Source: an uncultured Opitutia bacterium (lineage in GTDB: Bacteria > Verrucomicrobiota > Verrucomicrobiia > Opitutales > UBA953). From it: a stretch of 12,809 nt of DNA. The notes beneath the pieces are model-generated. The model did no database searches. It saw nothing but the letters and a program-made list of their open reading frames with translations, and had not been told where the DNA came from. The position numbers were made by a program, and so were the translations under genes. The DNA is taken from NCBI GenBank assembly GCA_903868455.1, contig CAIPVK010000237.1, positions 1-12,809 on the forward strand. Direction: 5' to 3'. This document shows positions 1 to 7,165 of this stretch, in pieces (position 1 is the stretch's first letter; each line of letters opens with the position of its first letter).

Positions 1-1
1 C

Positions 2-214
2 GCAATCTACTCAAGCGGCATTGGAACAGTCACGGCTTCGGGCTTCATCTCCCCAAACAATGAAGCGATTTCCAGCAGCTGCCTTTTAATTCTAGCCGGC
101 ATTGCCGTTTTATTCGCAGATCAGAAATTCACGAAAGATAAACTTTGGGAATACTGCAACTGGGTGGAAAATGCTAACGATCAGAAGTGGGAGGATTTGT
201 GGTTTAAAAAGTGA
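2..214 (+). CDS. C-terminal end of an unrecognised protein, cut by the window edge
   Basis: The frame starting at base 2 is open from the window edge to a TGA at 212-214 and gives about 70 residues. No start codon is expected because the gene begins outside the window. The peptide has a Gly/Ser/Thr-rich beginning (IYSSGIGTVTASGF), a hydrophobic stretch at about residues 27-42 (CLLILAGIAVLFA) that could be a membrane segment, and a polar, Trp-rich, charged tail ending WEDLWFKK. Composition is about 45% GC by hand count, far below the rest of the window, and codon use is correspondingly AT-rich, which suggests a horizontally acquired gene. Its stop lies five bases before an inverted repeat at 219-239. 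I do not recognise the family. Being real coding sequence is supported by the uninterrupted frame and protein-like composition, but 70 codons is a short test. Confidence 0.6.
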   Translation, partial: AIYSSGIGTVTASGFISPNNEAISSSCLLILAGIAVLFADQKFTKDKLWEYCNWVENANDQKWEDLWFKK

Positions 215-218
215 TGCG

Positions 219-239
219 TGTCCAAGCCCCCGTTGGACA
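219..239. repeat. Inverted repeat TGTCCAA-N7-TTGGACA, copy 1
   Basis: Perfect 7-bp arms TGTCCAA (219-225) and TTGGACA (233-239) flank a spacer GCCCCCG. It begins five bases after the stop codon of the partial gene ending at 214. A 20-of-21 identical copy lies at 421-441. There is no T-run after it, so a simple intrinsic terminator is unlikely. A protein-binding site (operator or recombinase arm site) or a structured RNA 3' end are alternatives. Confidence 0.7.
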
Positions 240-286
240 GGGTTAAGGGGCTGCGAGGGAGGCGGTTGCGACGCTGCGCGGGGCTT

Positions 287-293
287 TGTCCAA
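287..293. repeat. TGTCCAA half-site
   Basis: A single heptamer in the TGTCCAA orientation, the same as the left arm of the inverted repeats at 219 and 421. It lacks a partner arm at the 14-base spacing seen there. Confidence 0.45.
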
Positions 294-366
294 GGGGTTC
301 CCGCCTTAGTGAGCTAGGGAGAGGCGCTGCGGGCGTCTTTCGTTTTATCCATCTATGAGGGAATGA

Positions 367-373
367 TTGGACA
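367..373. repeat. TTGGACA half-site
   Basis: A single heptamer in the TTGGACA orientation (within GATTGGACAAAA), matching the right arm of the inverted repeats at 219 and 421. It is unpaired. Confidence 0.45.
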
Positions 374-420
374 AAAGTTAAGATTCACCCTCTAGCCCTC
401 TTGTTTGCTGGGGTTCCCTG

Positions 421-461
421 TGTCCAAGCCCCCATTGGACAAACCTTGGACAGATTGGACA
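421..461. repeat. Inverted repeat TGTCCAA-N7-TTGGACA, copy 2, followed by two more TTGGACA units
   Basis: TGTCCAA (421-427) and TTGGACA (435-441) flank the spacer GCCCCCA, differing from copy 1 by one base. Two further TTGGACA units follow at 446-452 and 455-461, so three same-direction heptamers start at 435, 446 and 455. The 11-base step puts the first two on the same helix face, which is what cooperative protein binding would look like. The bound factor is unknown. Confidence 0.7.
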
Positions 462-619
462 GGCGGGCCGGGCGCCCTGGCGCCTAAATCCTCAACTGTA
501 TTATTTTCCTGACAAGGCCTGCACTTTTTTTCCGCGGCGCCCGGCCACGCGATCGCGCCCCCCTTCCAAGGAGACTCCTGACGCGGGGGGGCCACCCCCT
601 CCCCAGGCGCTGCCGTCTA

Positions 620-637
620 TGGCACACTTTTGGCACA
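620..637. repeat. TGGCACA direct repeat, 11-bp period
   Basis: TGGCACA occurs at 620-626 and 631-637, separated by CTTT. The 11-bp period and similarity to the nearby TTGGACA heptamer suggest a protein-binding site, perhaps for an integrase or regulator linked to the adjacent tRNA locus. This is inference from spacing only. Confidence 0.4.
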
Positions 638-718
638 GATTGAACCTCTAACAAGGCTCACACGGTCGCACACGCGCCGGACGGTGCCGACGACGACGCG
701 CGCGGGCTTCACTCTCGC

Positions 719-739
719 AACCCTTTATTTATCAGGGTT
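719..739. repeat. Short inverted repeat AACCCT/AGGGTT near the tRNA 3' end
   Basis: AACCCT (719-724) and AGGGTT (734-739) could form a 6-bp hairpin with a 9-base AT-rich loop. On the plus strand it is followed by only four T (737-740 region), and on the minus strand, the direction of the tRNA transcript, no T-run follows. It lies about 30 bases beyond the tRNA 3' end and might help end tRNA transcription, but it is a weak terminator candidate. Confidence 0.25.
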
Positions 740-767
740 TTAAGGCGAATCCTGCAAAGGCTTTTGG

Positions 768-854
768 CGGAGAGGGAGGGATTCGAACCCCCGGAACCCT
801 TGCGGGCTCGGCTGATTTCAAGTCAGCTGCAATCGACCACTCTGCCACCTCTCC
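768..854 (-). tRNA. tRNA-Ser (anticodon UGA)
   Basis: Read on the minus strand the gene starts GGAGAGGTGGCAGAGTGG at 854 and ends with CCTCTCC plus discriminator G at 768. The 7-bp acceptor stem pairs perfectly (848-854 with 769-775). The anticodon arm is GCTGA-CTTGAAA-TCAGC, giving anticodon TGA and serine identity. A long variable arm with a GC stem (GAGCCCGCAAGGGTTC) is typical of class II serine tRNAs, and the T arm contains GGTTCGAATCC. Length is 87 bases. CCA is not encoded: GCC follows instead of CCA. The 3' end faces the AT-rich region, which fits use of this gene as an integration site. Confidence 0.95.
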
Positions 855-913
855 GTGAGGGCATCTTGGGGGAACAGGGGCTTCCCTCCAAGCAGAATGC
901 CCCGGTTGCGGCT

Positions 914-925
914 AGGGTATACCCT
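914..925. promoter_or_regulatory. 12-bp palindrome AGGGTATACCCT upstream of the DUF2851 gene
   Basis: A perfect 12-bp palindrome lies 37 bases before the preferred ATG at 963, in the gap between the divergent tRNA gene and the DUF2851 gene. Its core TATACC resembles a -10 element, but no good -35 element sits 16-18 bases upstream. It could be an operator overlapping a promoter or a chance palindrome. Confidence 0.3.
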
Positions 926-962
926 GTCTCGCCAAGCCACCGTGCGGGGTTGTCCTCGGGCC

Positions 963-2039
963 ATGCGCCCCCCCGCCCTGCCCTTCCCCGCCGCCGAGCG
1001 CGCGATCCAGCGCCTGTGGTCGGAATCCCGCCTCCGCTTCCCCGCCCGCGCCGCCTCGGGCGCCGTGGTCGAGCTCGTCCACCCCGGCCAATGGAACCGG
1101 CTGGGCGGCCCGGACTTCCTCGGGACGGAGCTCCTCGTCGACGGACGCCGGGTACGGGGCGACACCGAGGTCCACCTGCGCTCGGCCGATTGGAGGGCGC
1201 ACGGCCACCACCGCGACAAGGCGTACGCCAACGTCGTCCTGCACGCCGTCCTGATGGGCGAGGCCGCGCCGGTGCGCACCTGCGCGGGCGACGCGCCCGA
1301 GACGCTCGTCCTCCTCCCCCTCCTCCCCGAGGACCTCGAGTCGGCCGCCGAGCATGACGCGCTCGCCGAGCTGCGCGGGCGCGCGGCGGAGATCGTGCGG
1401 CTCGTCGCTGAGGCGAATCCCGTCCTGGACCGCGACCTGCGCGCGCGGGCGCGGGAGCGCTTCGCGGCCAAGGTCGCCCTGCTCGCCCGCCGGATCGAGG
1501 CCGACGGCTGGGAGGCGACCTGTCACCGGGCGACGGTCGAGGCGCTCGGCCAGGGAGCCAACCGCGCGGCGATGGCCTCGCTCGCGCTGCGCCTCGGGGT
1601 CCAGGGCTTCGCGGCGAGCGACGCCGGGGACCTCTACCTCGGCGAGATCGGACGCTGGAACCTGCGCGGCCAGCGGCCGATGGCGCACCCGCACCGCCGG
1701 CTCGGCCTCTACATCGAGCTCTGCCGCGCGCGGCCCGACTGGGTGAGCCGCGTCCGGCGCGACCTGCCCCACCTCGCGCGCGGCCACGCCTCGCGCCAGG
1801 GCCTGCTGCACGGCGCGCTCGGCGGACTCCTCCCGCCCGGGCTCGCGGACACGTTGGCGACCGACGTCTGGCTGCCCATGGGAGGGGCCGCGTTGGAGGC
1901 GGCCTGGATGGACTGGCCGGCCGGCCACCGGCCCGACGGCGTGGAGGAGGCGCGCCAACGGCTGGGCGCGGGCCTGCCGAGGCGCAACTGGTGCGTGCAG
2001 GGCATCCTGCACGCGCTGGGCCGGGGAGGAAAAGGTTGA
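963..2039 (+). CDS. DUF2851 family protein
   Basis: A 358-residue protein of the uncharacterised DUF2851 family. The hallmark block is at about residues 42-95: GQWNRLGGPDFLGTELL, then GDTEVHLRSADWRAHGHH, then a D-x-x-Y-x-N-V-V-L-H pattern. Conserved acidic and His residues (D51, D67, E69, H71, D76, H80) look like a metal or nuclease-type active site, but no activity is established and I only infer this. The family's usual N-terminal stretch is represented by AERAIQRLW at residues 11-19, and the C-terminus carries the family-like W-C-x-x-Q segment. I chose the ATG at 963 because homology begins there; in-frame starts at 897 (ATG) and 855 (GTG, abutting the tRNA) would add residues without family character. 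No strong ribosome-binding site is visible. The next gene starts 31 bases downstream on the same strand. Confidence 0.85.
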   Translation: MRPPALPFPAAERAIQRLWSESRLRFPARAASGAVVELVHPGQWNRLGGPDFLGTELLVDGRRVRGDTEVHLRSADWRAHGHHRDKAYANVVLHAVLMGEAAPVRTCAGDAPETLVLLPLLPEDLESAAEHDALAELRGRAAEIVRLVAEANPVLDRDLRARARERFAAKVALLARRIEADGWEATCHRATVEALGQGANRAAMASLALRLGVQGFAASDAGDLYLGEIGRWNLRGQRPMAHPHRRLGLYIELCRARPDWVSRVRRDLPHLARGHASRQGLLHGALGGLLPPGLADTLATDVWLPMGGAALEAAWMDWPAGHRPDGVEEARQRLGAGLPRRNWCVQGILHALGRGGKG

Positions 2040-2070
2040 TGGGGCGAGGGCGCGCGGCCACCGTGGGGCG

Positions 2071-2532
2071 ATGCGTCGCCGTCTCCGCGCCCGACTCGCC
2101 CGCTACGCCCTCGTCGCCCTGCTCATCCTGGTCGTCGGGGGCCTCGCGGGGCGCTGGCACGGCCGCCGCGTCGCCCTGGCCTACGGGCACGCGGTGCAGA
2201 ACACGCTCTTCAGCATCGAGCAGGAGGCCCGCCAAGGCGCGGCGGGGCGCAAGATCTCCCTGCTGGGCGAGCCCGACGTGCTCGAGGCGCAGCGGCGGAT
2301 GGAGGCGTGGTGGAACCCGATGGCCCTCGACTATCGCTCCCGGGCCGAGGAGCTCCGCGCCGGCCTGACCTACCTCCAGCTCCAGCTCACCCTGCCCAGC
2401 TCGGAGCGCTTCAGGAACAAGCCCGAGTTCCGGCACTTCAAGGTGGAGACGATGGAGAAGACGGACGCGGCGGTGCGCGGCGCGCTGCGCACGATGACCG
2501 AGGACTACCTCGACTACGCCGGCACGCGCTGA
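2071..2532 (+). CDS. Small membrane-anchored protein of unknown function
   Basis: A 153-residue protein with an Arg-rich N-terminus (MRRRLRARLARY), one hydrophobic segment at about residues 13-27 (ALVALLILVVGGLAG), and then a soluble, charged, probably helical region. Positive charges before the segment predict the N-terminus inside and the rest outside the cytoplasm. The distal part includes a Glu/Arg/Leu-rich helix around 85-108 and ends near TMTEDYLDYAGTR. I do not recognise a family. It begins 31 bases after the DUF2851 gene and is likely co-transcribed with it. It ends four bases from the stop of the convergent sufS gene. Overlapping frames in the same interval are Arg/Pro-rich and less protein-like. 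Confidence 0.7.
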   Translation: MRRRLRARLARYALVALLILVVGGLAGRWHGRRVALAYGHAVQNTLFSIEQEARQGAAGRKISLLGEPDVLEAQRRMEAWWNPMALDYRSRAEELRAGLTYLQLQLTLPSSERFRNKPEFRHFKVETMEKTDAAVRGALRTMTEDYLDYAGTR

Positions 2533-2536
2533 GCGC

Positions 2537-2541
<5 letters not shown>
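2528..2541. repeat. 14-bp perfect palindrome spanning two convergent stop codons
   Basis: GCTGAGCGCTCAGC contains the plus-strand TGA (2530-2532) of the small membrane protein gene and the minus-strand TGA (2537-2539) of sufS in mirror positions. It could fold as a short hairpin in either transcript and act in 3'-end formation, but no T-run follows on either strand. Confidence 0.5.
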
Positions 2542-3757
<1,216 letters not shown>

Positions 3758-3801
3758 CGGCGGCAACCTAGGGGCTCGCCCGCGGGGCGCAACCGGGGAA
3801 G

Positions 3802-4953
3802 TCAGTCCGCCGAGGGCAGGCGGATGCCCTTCCGGAGGTAGGTGGGGATGTCGACGTCCTCGCCGTTGAAGAGGTTGGGCGCGCTCGTCCCGAAGAGGCC
3901 GCGGCGAAGGTTCGCCTCCTCGGCGAAGCTGAAGAGCGCCTGGTCGGCCGCGTCGGCCGGCTTGCCCTTGGCGCGGCGGCCCTTGGCGGGACGGCGGGGC
4001 TCGGCGCCGGGCGCGGCGGGCGGCGAGGCGGCGAGGAAGGAGACGCGGACGAGGCCGGGCTCGGGCGAGTCGGTCCGGGCGCCGAGGAGGGTGATGCGGT
4101 CGCCGCCGAGGTCGCCGCGGAGCGCGGCCACCGCCGCCTGGCAGTCGCCGGTCGAGAGGTCGGGGCCGCCCACGACCTCGACCAGCAGGTGGTCGTGGCG
4201 CTCCGCCTCGGGGCCGTGCGGCAACAGGGGCGAGGCGAGCGCGGCGCGGGTCGCGGCGAGCACCGCCCCCTCGCCGCGCGCCGCGGCGGTGGCGAAGGTC
4301 GCGCGGCAGCCGGGCGCGGGCAGGAAGGACCGGAGCGCGCCGGGGTCCAGCGGCAGGAGCGCGCCGGGGCGGAAGCAGCCGGAGAGCGCGTCGAGCGCGG
4401 CCCCGACCCAGCGCCCGGTCTCGGCGAAGAGCTCGGCCACGGGCGCGTCCGCCGCGGCGACCTGCAGGAGCGCGTCGTTGCGGAGGATGACCGTGCCGTG
4501 GGCGCGCCGGTGGAGCGCGACGGCGGCGTCGCGCGCGGCCGACAGCCGGCGCTCGCCCTCATGCGAGAACGGCAGCGTCGCCAGGGCGAGCACGGTGGCG
4601 CCGCCCTCGGCGGCGAGACGGGCGACGACCGGCGCGGCGCCGCCGCCGACGCCGCCGCCCAGCCCGCAGACGACCATCACGAGCGAGGCGCCGGACAGGC
4701 GGCGCCGGAGCTCCGCCTCCTCGGCCTCCGCGGCGTCGGCGCCGAGCGCGGGCTCGCCGCCCGCGCCCAGGCCGCGGAGCGAGCCGCGGCCGAGCTGGAC
4801 GGGGTCCGGCAGGCCCGAGGCCTCGAGCGCGGACAGATCGGCGTCGACGACCAGCGCGCGGGCGTTGGCGGGCAGACCCGGGGCGAGCCGCCCGACCAGC
4901 GAGACGCCGGCGCCGCCGACGCCGACGAGGAGGATGGGGACGGCCTCGGGCAT
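3802..4953 (-). CDS. ftsZ: Divergent cell division protein FtsZ
   Basis: Tubulin-like protein expected to form the cytoplasmic division ring; 383 residues, normal length. Supporting features in order: T1-loop-like GVGGAG (11-16), the GAGGEP-ALGADAAE stretch (63-75) like the usual GAGxxPxxGxxAAEE, GLGGGVGGGAAP (97-108) replacing the usual GGGTGTGAAP, LPFSHEGERR (127-136) like the KPFxxEGxxR block, RNDALL (158-163) like PNDxLL, and the conserved C-terminal peptide DIPTYLRKGIR (368-378), the FtsA-binding tail. A basic Ala/Pro/Lys-rich linker occupies about 311-335. Both Thr of the G-box are lost, and the T7 loop reads LLPLDPGALRSFL (199-211), where alignment to the usual NVDFADV keeps the first Asp (D203) but loses the Asn (P201) and second Asp (A206). 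Those residues act in GTP binding and hydrolysis, so activity may be weak. It starts two bases after ftsA. Confidence 0.85.
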   Translation of the reverse strand: MPEAVPILLVGVGGAGVSLVGRLAPGLPANARALVVDADLSALEASGLPDPVQLGRGSLRGLGAGGEPALGADAAEAEEAELRRRLSGASLVMVVCGLGGGVGGGAAPVVARLAAEGGATVLALATLPFSHEGERRLSAARDAAVALHRRAHGTVILRNDALLQVAAADAPVAELFAETGRWVGAALDALSGCFRPGALLPLDPGALRSFLPAPGCRATFATAAARGEGAVLAATRAALASPLLPHGPEAERHDHLLVEVVGGPDLSTGDCQAAVAALRGDLGGDRITLLGARTDSPEPGLVRVSFLAASPPAAPGAEPRRPAKGRRAKGKPADAADQALFSFAEEANLRRGLFGTSAPNLFNGEDVDIPTYLRKGIRLPSAD

Positions 4954-4955
4954 GC

Positions 4956-6194
4956 TCAGAGGCGGAGGAGGGCGCGGAGCTGGGCCCAGAAGCCGCGGGG
5001 CGCGCGGCGCGCGGGGACCTCGTTGACGAGGGCGGCGGCCATGATGCCGACGACGGCGGCGTACTCGGGCTTGCGCAGCTCGGGCGCCTCCGTGACGGGG
5101 AGCGCGGCGCGGGCGGGAAGGCCGAAGACCTCGGAGGCGGCGGCGGGGAGGTCGGCCAGCTGGGAGGCGCCTCCGGTCAGGAGGATCCCGGCCGGGAGGA
5201 AGGCGGGCGTCAGCGCGACGTCGCGGCCGAAGATCTGGCGGACGCGGGCCTCGACGTCCTGGCGGACGAGCTCGAGCAGCTCGGTGACGCGCACCGAGGC
5301 CACGCGGTTGATGGTGCCGCGGTTGAACTGGTGCTCGGGACCGGAGGGCCCCTCCTTGAGGATGGTCTGGTTGGCGTCCTCGGGCCGGTGCAGGGCCGAG
5401 GCGTAGCGCAGCTTGAGGTCCTCGGCGACGTCGCGGCGGACGCGCAGCGCGGAGCAGAGGTCGTTGGTCACGTGCTCGCCGCCGACGGGGATGCAGCCGG
5501 CGCAGAGGATGTGGTCGCGGTAGTGCAGGATCCAGGAGGTGGTCCCGGCGCCGCAGTCGACCACGAGGCAGCCGGTGCGCTTGTCGCCCTCGGCCGCGAC
5601 GGCGCAGGAGGCGCAGTGGCTGCCGAGCAGGAAGTCGCGGAGCTTGAGGCTCATGCCGTTGATCATGCCGACCCGCTGGCGGAGCGAGGCCTCCTCGTGG
5701 GTGACGCGCCAGAAGCTGACCTCGAGGCGCTCGCCGGTCATCCCGACGGGGTTAGCGACCGAGGCGCCGTCGAGCAGCGTGGGCTGGGCCATGTAGAGGA
5801 GGGTGAGGCGTCCGGGAGGCGGCTCGATGCGGCGGGCCGAGGCCTCGGCCTCGACCATGTCCGCGGCCGTGACGCGGCGGTCGCGGCCGGGCACGGGGAC
5901 CATGCCCTTGACGCGGCCGCCGTCGACCTGCGGGCCGTTGACGCCCGCGTAGATCTCGCTGAGCGAGACGCCGGCGCTGCGCTCGGCGTCGTGGACGACG
6001 TGGTGGACGCACTCGGTGAGGCGCTCGAGGTCCTCGACCACGCCCTTGACGACGCCCTCGGTGCGGCGCTCGCCGAAGCCGAGCAGTCGCACGCGGCGGT
6101 CGACGATCTGGCCGACGAGCACGACGGTCTTGTGCGTGCCGATGTCGAGCGCGGCGATGCGGCGGGGGGCGGGGAGGGAGGGCTTGCGGCTCAT
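4956..6194 (-). CDS. ftsA: Cell division protein FtsA
   Basis: Actin-like ATPase that tethers FtsZ to the membrane and recruits later divisome proteins; 412 residues. Visible: phosphate-1 motif ALDIGTHKT (15-23), then the family-specific 1C-domain region (about 80-165) with IYAGVNG, phosphate-2 motif VVDCGAGTTSW (211-221), GCIPVGGEHVTNDL (233-246), adenosine motif GILLTGGASQL (336-346), and a C-terminal amphipathic helix GFWAQLRALLRL (401-412), the membrane-targeting sequence. The start is the ATG at 6194 because homology begins there; a longer upstream frame is an Arg/Pro-rich shadow of ftsQ. That ATG overlaps the ftsQ stop as ATGA, and ftsZ follows after two bases. No strong ribosome-binding site is visible, consistent with translational coupling. 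Confidence 0.97.
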   Translation of the reverse strand: MSRKPSLPAPRRIAALDIGTHKTVVLVGQIVDRRVRLLGFGERRTEGVVKGVVEDLERLTECVHHVVHDAERSAGVSLSEIYAGVNGPQVDGGRVKGMVPVPGRDRRVTAADMVEAEASARRIEPPPGRLTLLYMAQPTLLDGASVANPVGMTGERLEVSFWRVTHEEASLRQRVGMINGMSLKLRDFLLGSHCASCAVAAEGDKRTGCLVVDCGAGTTSWILHYRDHILCAGCIPVGGEHVTNDLCSALRVRRDVAEDLKLRYASALHRPEDANQTILKEGPSGPEHQFNRGTINRVASVRVTELLELVRQDVEARVRQIFGRDVALTPAFLPAGILLTGGASQLADLPAAASEVFGLPARAALPVTEAPELRKPEYAAVVGIMAAALVNEVPARRAPRGFWAQLRALLRL

Positions 6195-7165
6195 CGCGAG
6201 ACGGCCGGCACGAGGCGGGGTTCCATGGTGACGGTACCGGGTTGGGATCGGTTGCGGATGTGAAGCTTGAGGACGTAGGCGGGCGAGGTCATGCCCGGCG
6301 CGCGCAGGCGCTCGTCGACGCCCAGCGCGGCGAGGACGGGGAGCTCGCGCGCCCACTCCTTGGCGGAGAAGACGACCTCGACCAGGGCGGGCCGGTCGGC
6401 GGGCTGGGACGCGGGGCGCAGCGTCACGCGCAGCGTCGCCCCGGGGATGTCGGCGCGCCCGTCGAAGGCGTCGCGCAGCGAGAGGGACTGCCAGTCGGCG
6501 ACGAGCGCGGGGTAGGAGGCGCGGGCGGCGGAGAGGAAGGCGGCCGCGAGCTCGAGCCCGGCGCTGCGCCGGAGCCCGCCCTCGGACTCCTCGGGGAGGT
6601 CGACCACGGCGGGGAGGTTGCGGACGGCCTGGACGGGGTAGCCGCGGCCGGCGAAGGGCACGCCGTCGGCGCCGAGCATCCGCCACCCGGGCGGCGCGGC
6701 GGGCGTCTCGAGGCGGGCCACCGCGAGCCGCTCGCGCAGCTCGATGTCGAGGGAGCCGTCGGCGAGCCGGCGCACGCGGGCGGCGAGCACCTGGGGATCG
6801 GCCTCGAGCGCCTGCCGGAGCGCGGCGACGTCGAGTCCCGAACCGGCGGACGGCGGGAAGGCGAGCGGGGCGACGTCCGCGGGCGAGAGGAAGCCGTCCG
6901 TGCGCACGCGGAGCGCGGGCTTGGCGGCGGGACCGGCGGGCGCGTCGCCGAGGGCGAACCAGAGGACGGCCGCCATCAGGCCGAGCAGGGAGAGGACGAC
7001 GGCGCCCTGGACCCAGGAGCGCGCGGCGCGGCGGCGGCCCATCGTCCCGCGCGGCACGGTGTTGACGTCCTGCGGGATGAGCTTGCGCCAGTCGCGGTCG
7101 TCGGCGCGGGCGTGGTCGGCCTCGGCGCGCAGGCCGAGCAGTCGGCGGAGGAACGGGGGGATCAT
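6191..7165 (-). CDS. ftsQ: Cell division protein FtsQ (DivIB-like, POTRA domain)
   Basis: A single-pass divisome protein, 324 residues. The cytoplasmic N-terminus is polar and basic (RRLLGLRAEADHARADDRD), followed by one membrane segment at about 52-72 (VQGAVVLSLLGLMAAVLWFAL). The following POTRA-like region (about 84-152) contains LDVAALRQALEADPQVLAA then VRRLADGSLDIELRERLAVA, matching the helix-strand-strand pattern of FtsQ. The beta domain follows, with WRMLGADGVPF (161-171) and LPAVVDL. The C-terminus beyond 290 is an Arg/Pro-rich tail. Assignment rests on position between ddl and ftsA and on these patterns, since FtsQ is poorly conserved. The start is the ATG at 7165, inside the ddl stop (ATGA). 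Confidence 0.9.
   Translation of the reverse strand: MIPPFLRRLLGLRAEADHARADDRDWRKLIPQDVNTVPRGTMGRRRAARSWVQGAVVLSLLGLMAAVLWFALGDAPAGPAAKPALRVRTDGFLSPADVAPLAFPPSAGSGLDVAALRQALEADPQVLAARVRRLADGSLDIELRERLAVARLETPAAPPGWRMLGADGVPFAGRGYPVQAVRNLPAVVDLPEESEGGLRRSAGLELAAAFLSAARASYPALVADWQSLSLRDAFDGRADIPGATLRVTLRPASQPADRPALVEVVFSAKEWARELPVLAALGVDERLRAPGMTSPAYVLKLHIRNRSQPGTVTMEPRLVPAVSR

Larger units (their letters stand above)
215..767. other. Non-coding stretch with clustered short repeats
   Basis: No open frame in these roughly 550 bases looks like a protein; the short frames present are Arg/Pro/Gly-rich and have no recognisable motifs. What the stretch does contain is a cluster of TTGGACA/TGTCCAA heptamers (219-461), a pair of TGGCACA direct repeats (620-637), a short inverted repeat AGGAG-A-CTCCT at 569-579, and a 6-bp inverted repeat at 719-739. 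Base composition is mixed, alternating GC-rich blocks with AT-richer ones such as 480-531 and 719-760. It sits between the AT-rich partial gene and the 3' end of a tRNA gene, so it may be the edge of an integrated element or the remains of one. Confidence 0.6.

Noticed and set aside
102..317. 71-codon frame starting inside the AT-rich partial gene
   Set aside because: It is in a different frame from the open frame at 2-214 and becomes Gly/Arg-rich in the non-coding repeat region. The frame from base 2 is the more protein-like one.
219..461. A CRISPR array
   Set aside because: The repeated unit is only seven bases, spacing is irregular and orientations alternate; there are no uniform spacers or cas genes.
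525..531. Seven-T run after GCAC, as an intrinsic terminator
   Set aside because: The preceding sequence has only a 6-bp self-complementary AGGCCT and no stable stem directly before the T-run.
392..595. 67-codon minus-strand frame in the repeat region
   Set aside because: No motif, Pro/Gly-rich, and it runs through the TTGGACA repeats.
823..2436. A 537-codon open frame on the minus strand across the DUF2851 gene and the small membrane protein gene
   Set aside because: It is rich in Arg, Ala, Gly and Pro with no motifs, runs through the tRNA-Ser region and lies antisense to a gene with clear family motifs. It is a high-GC shadow.
4189..5406. Plus-strand open frame opposite ftsZ and ftsA
   Set aside because: Arg/Gly/Ala-rich with no recognisable domain, and it crosses the junction of two real genes on the other strand.
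5331..6263. Long plus-strand open frame (310 codons) opposite ftsA
   Set aside because: Composition is Gly/Ala/Val/Asp low-complexity and antisense to a complete, motif-bearing FtsA. GC-rich genes routinely leave such open frames.
4956..6686. FtsA with a 164-residue N-terminal extension
   Set aside because: The extension is an Arg/Pro-rich out-of-frame reading of ftsQ; FtsA homology begins at the ATG at 6194, which forms an ATGA overlap with ftsQ.
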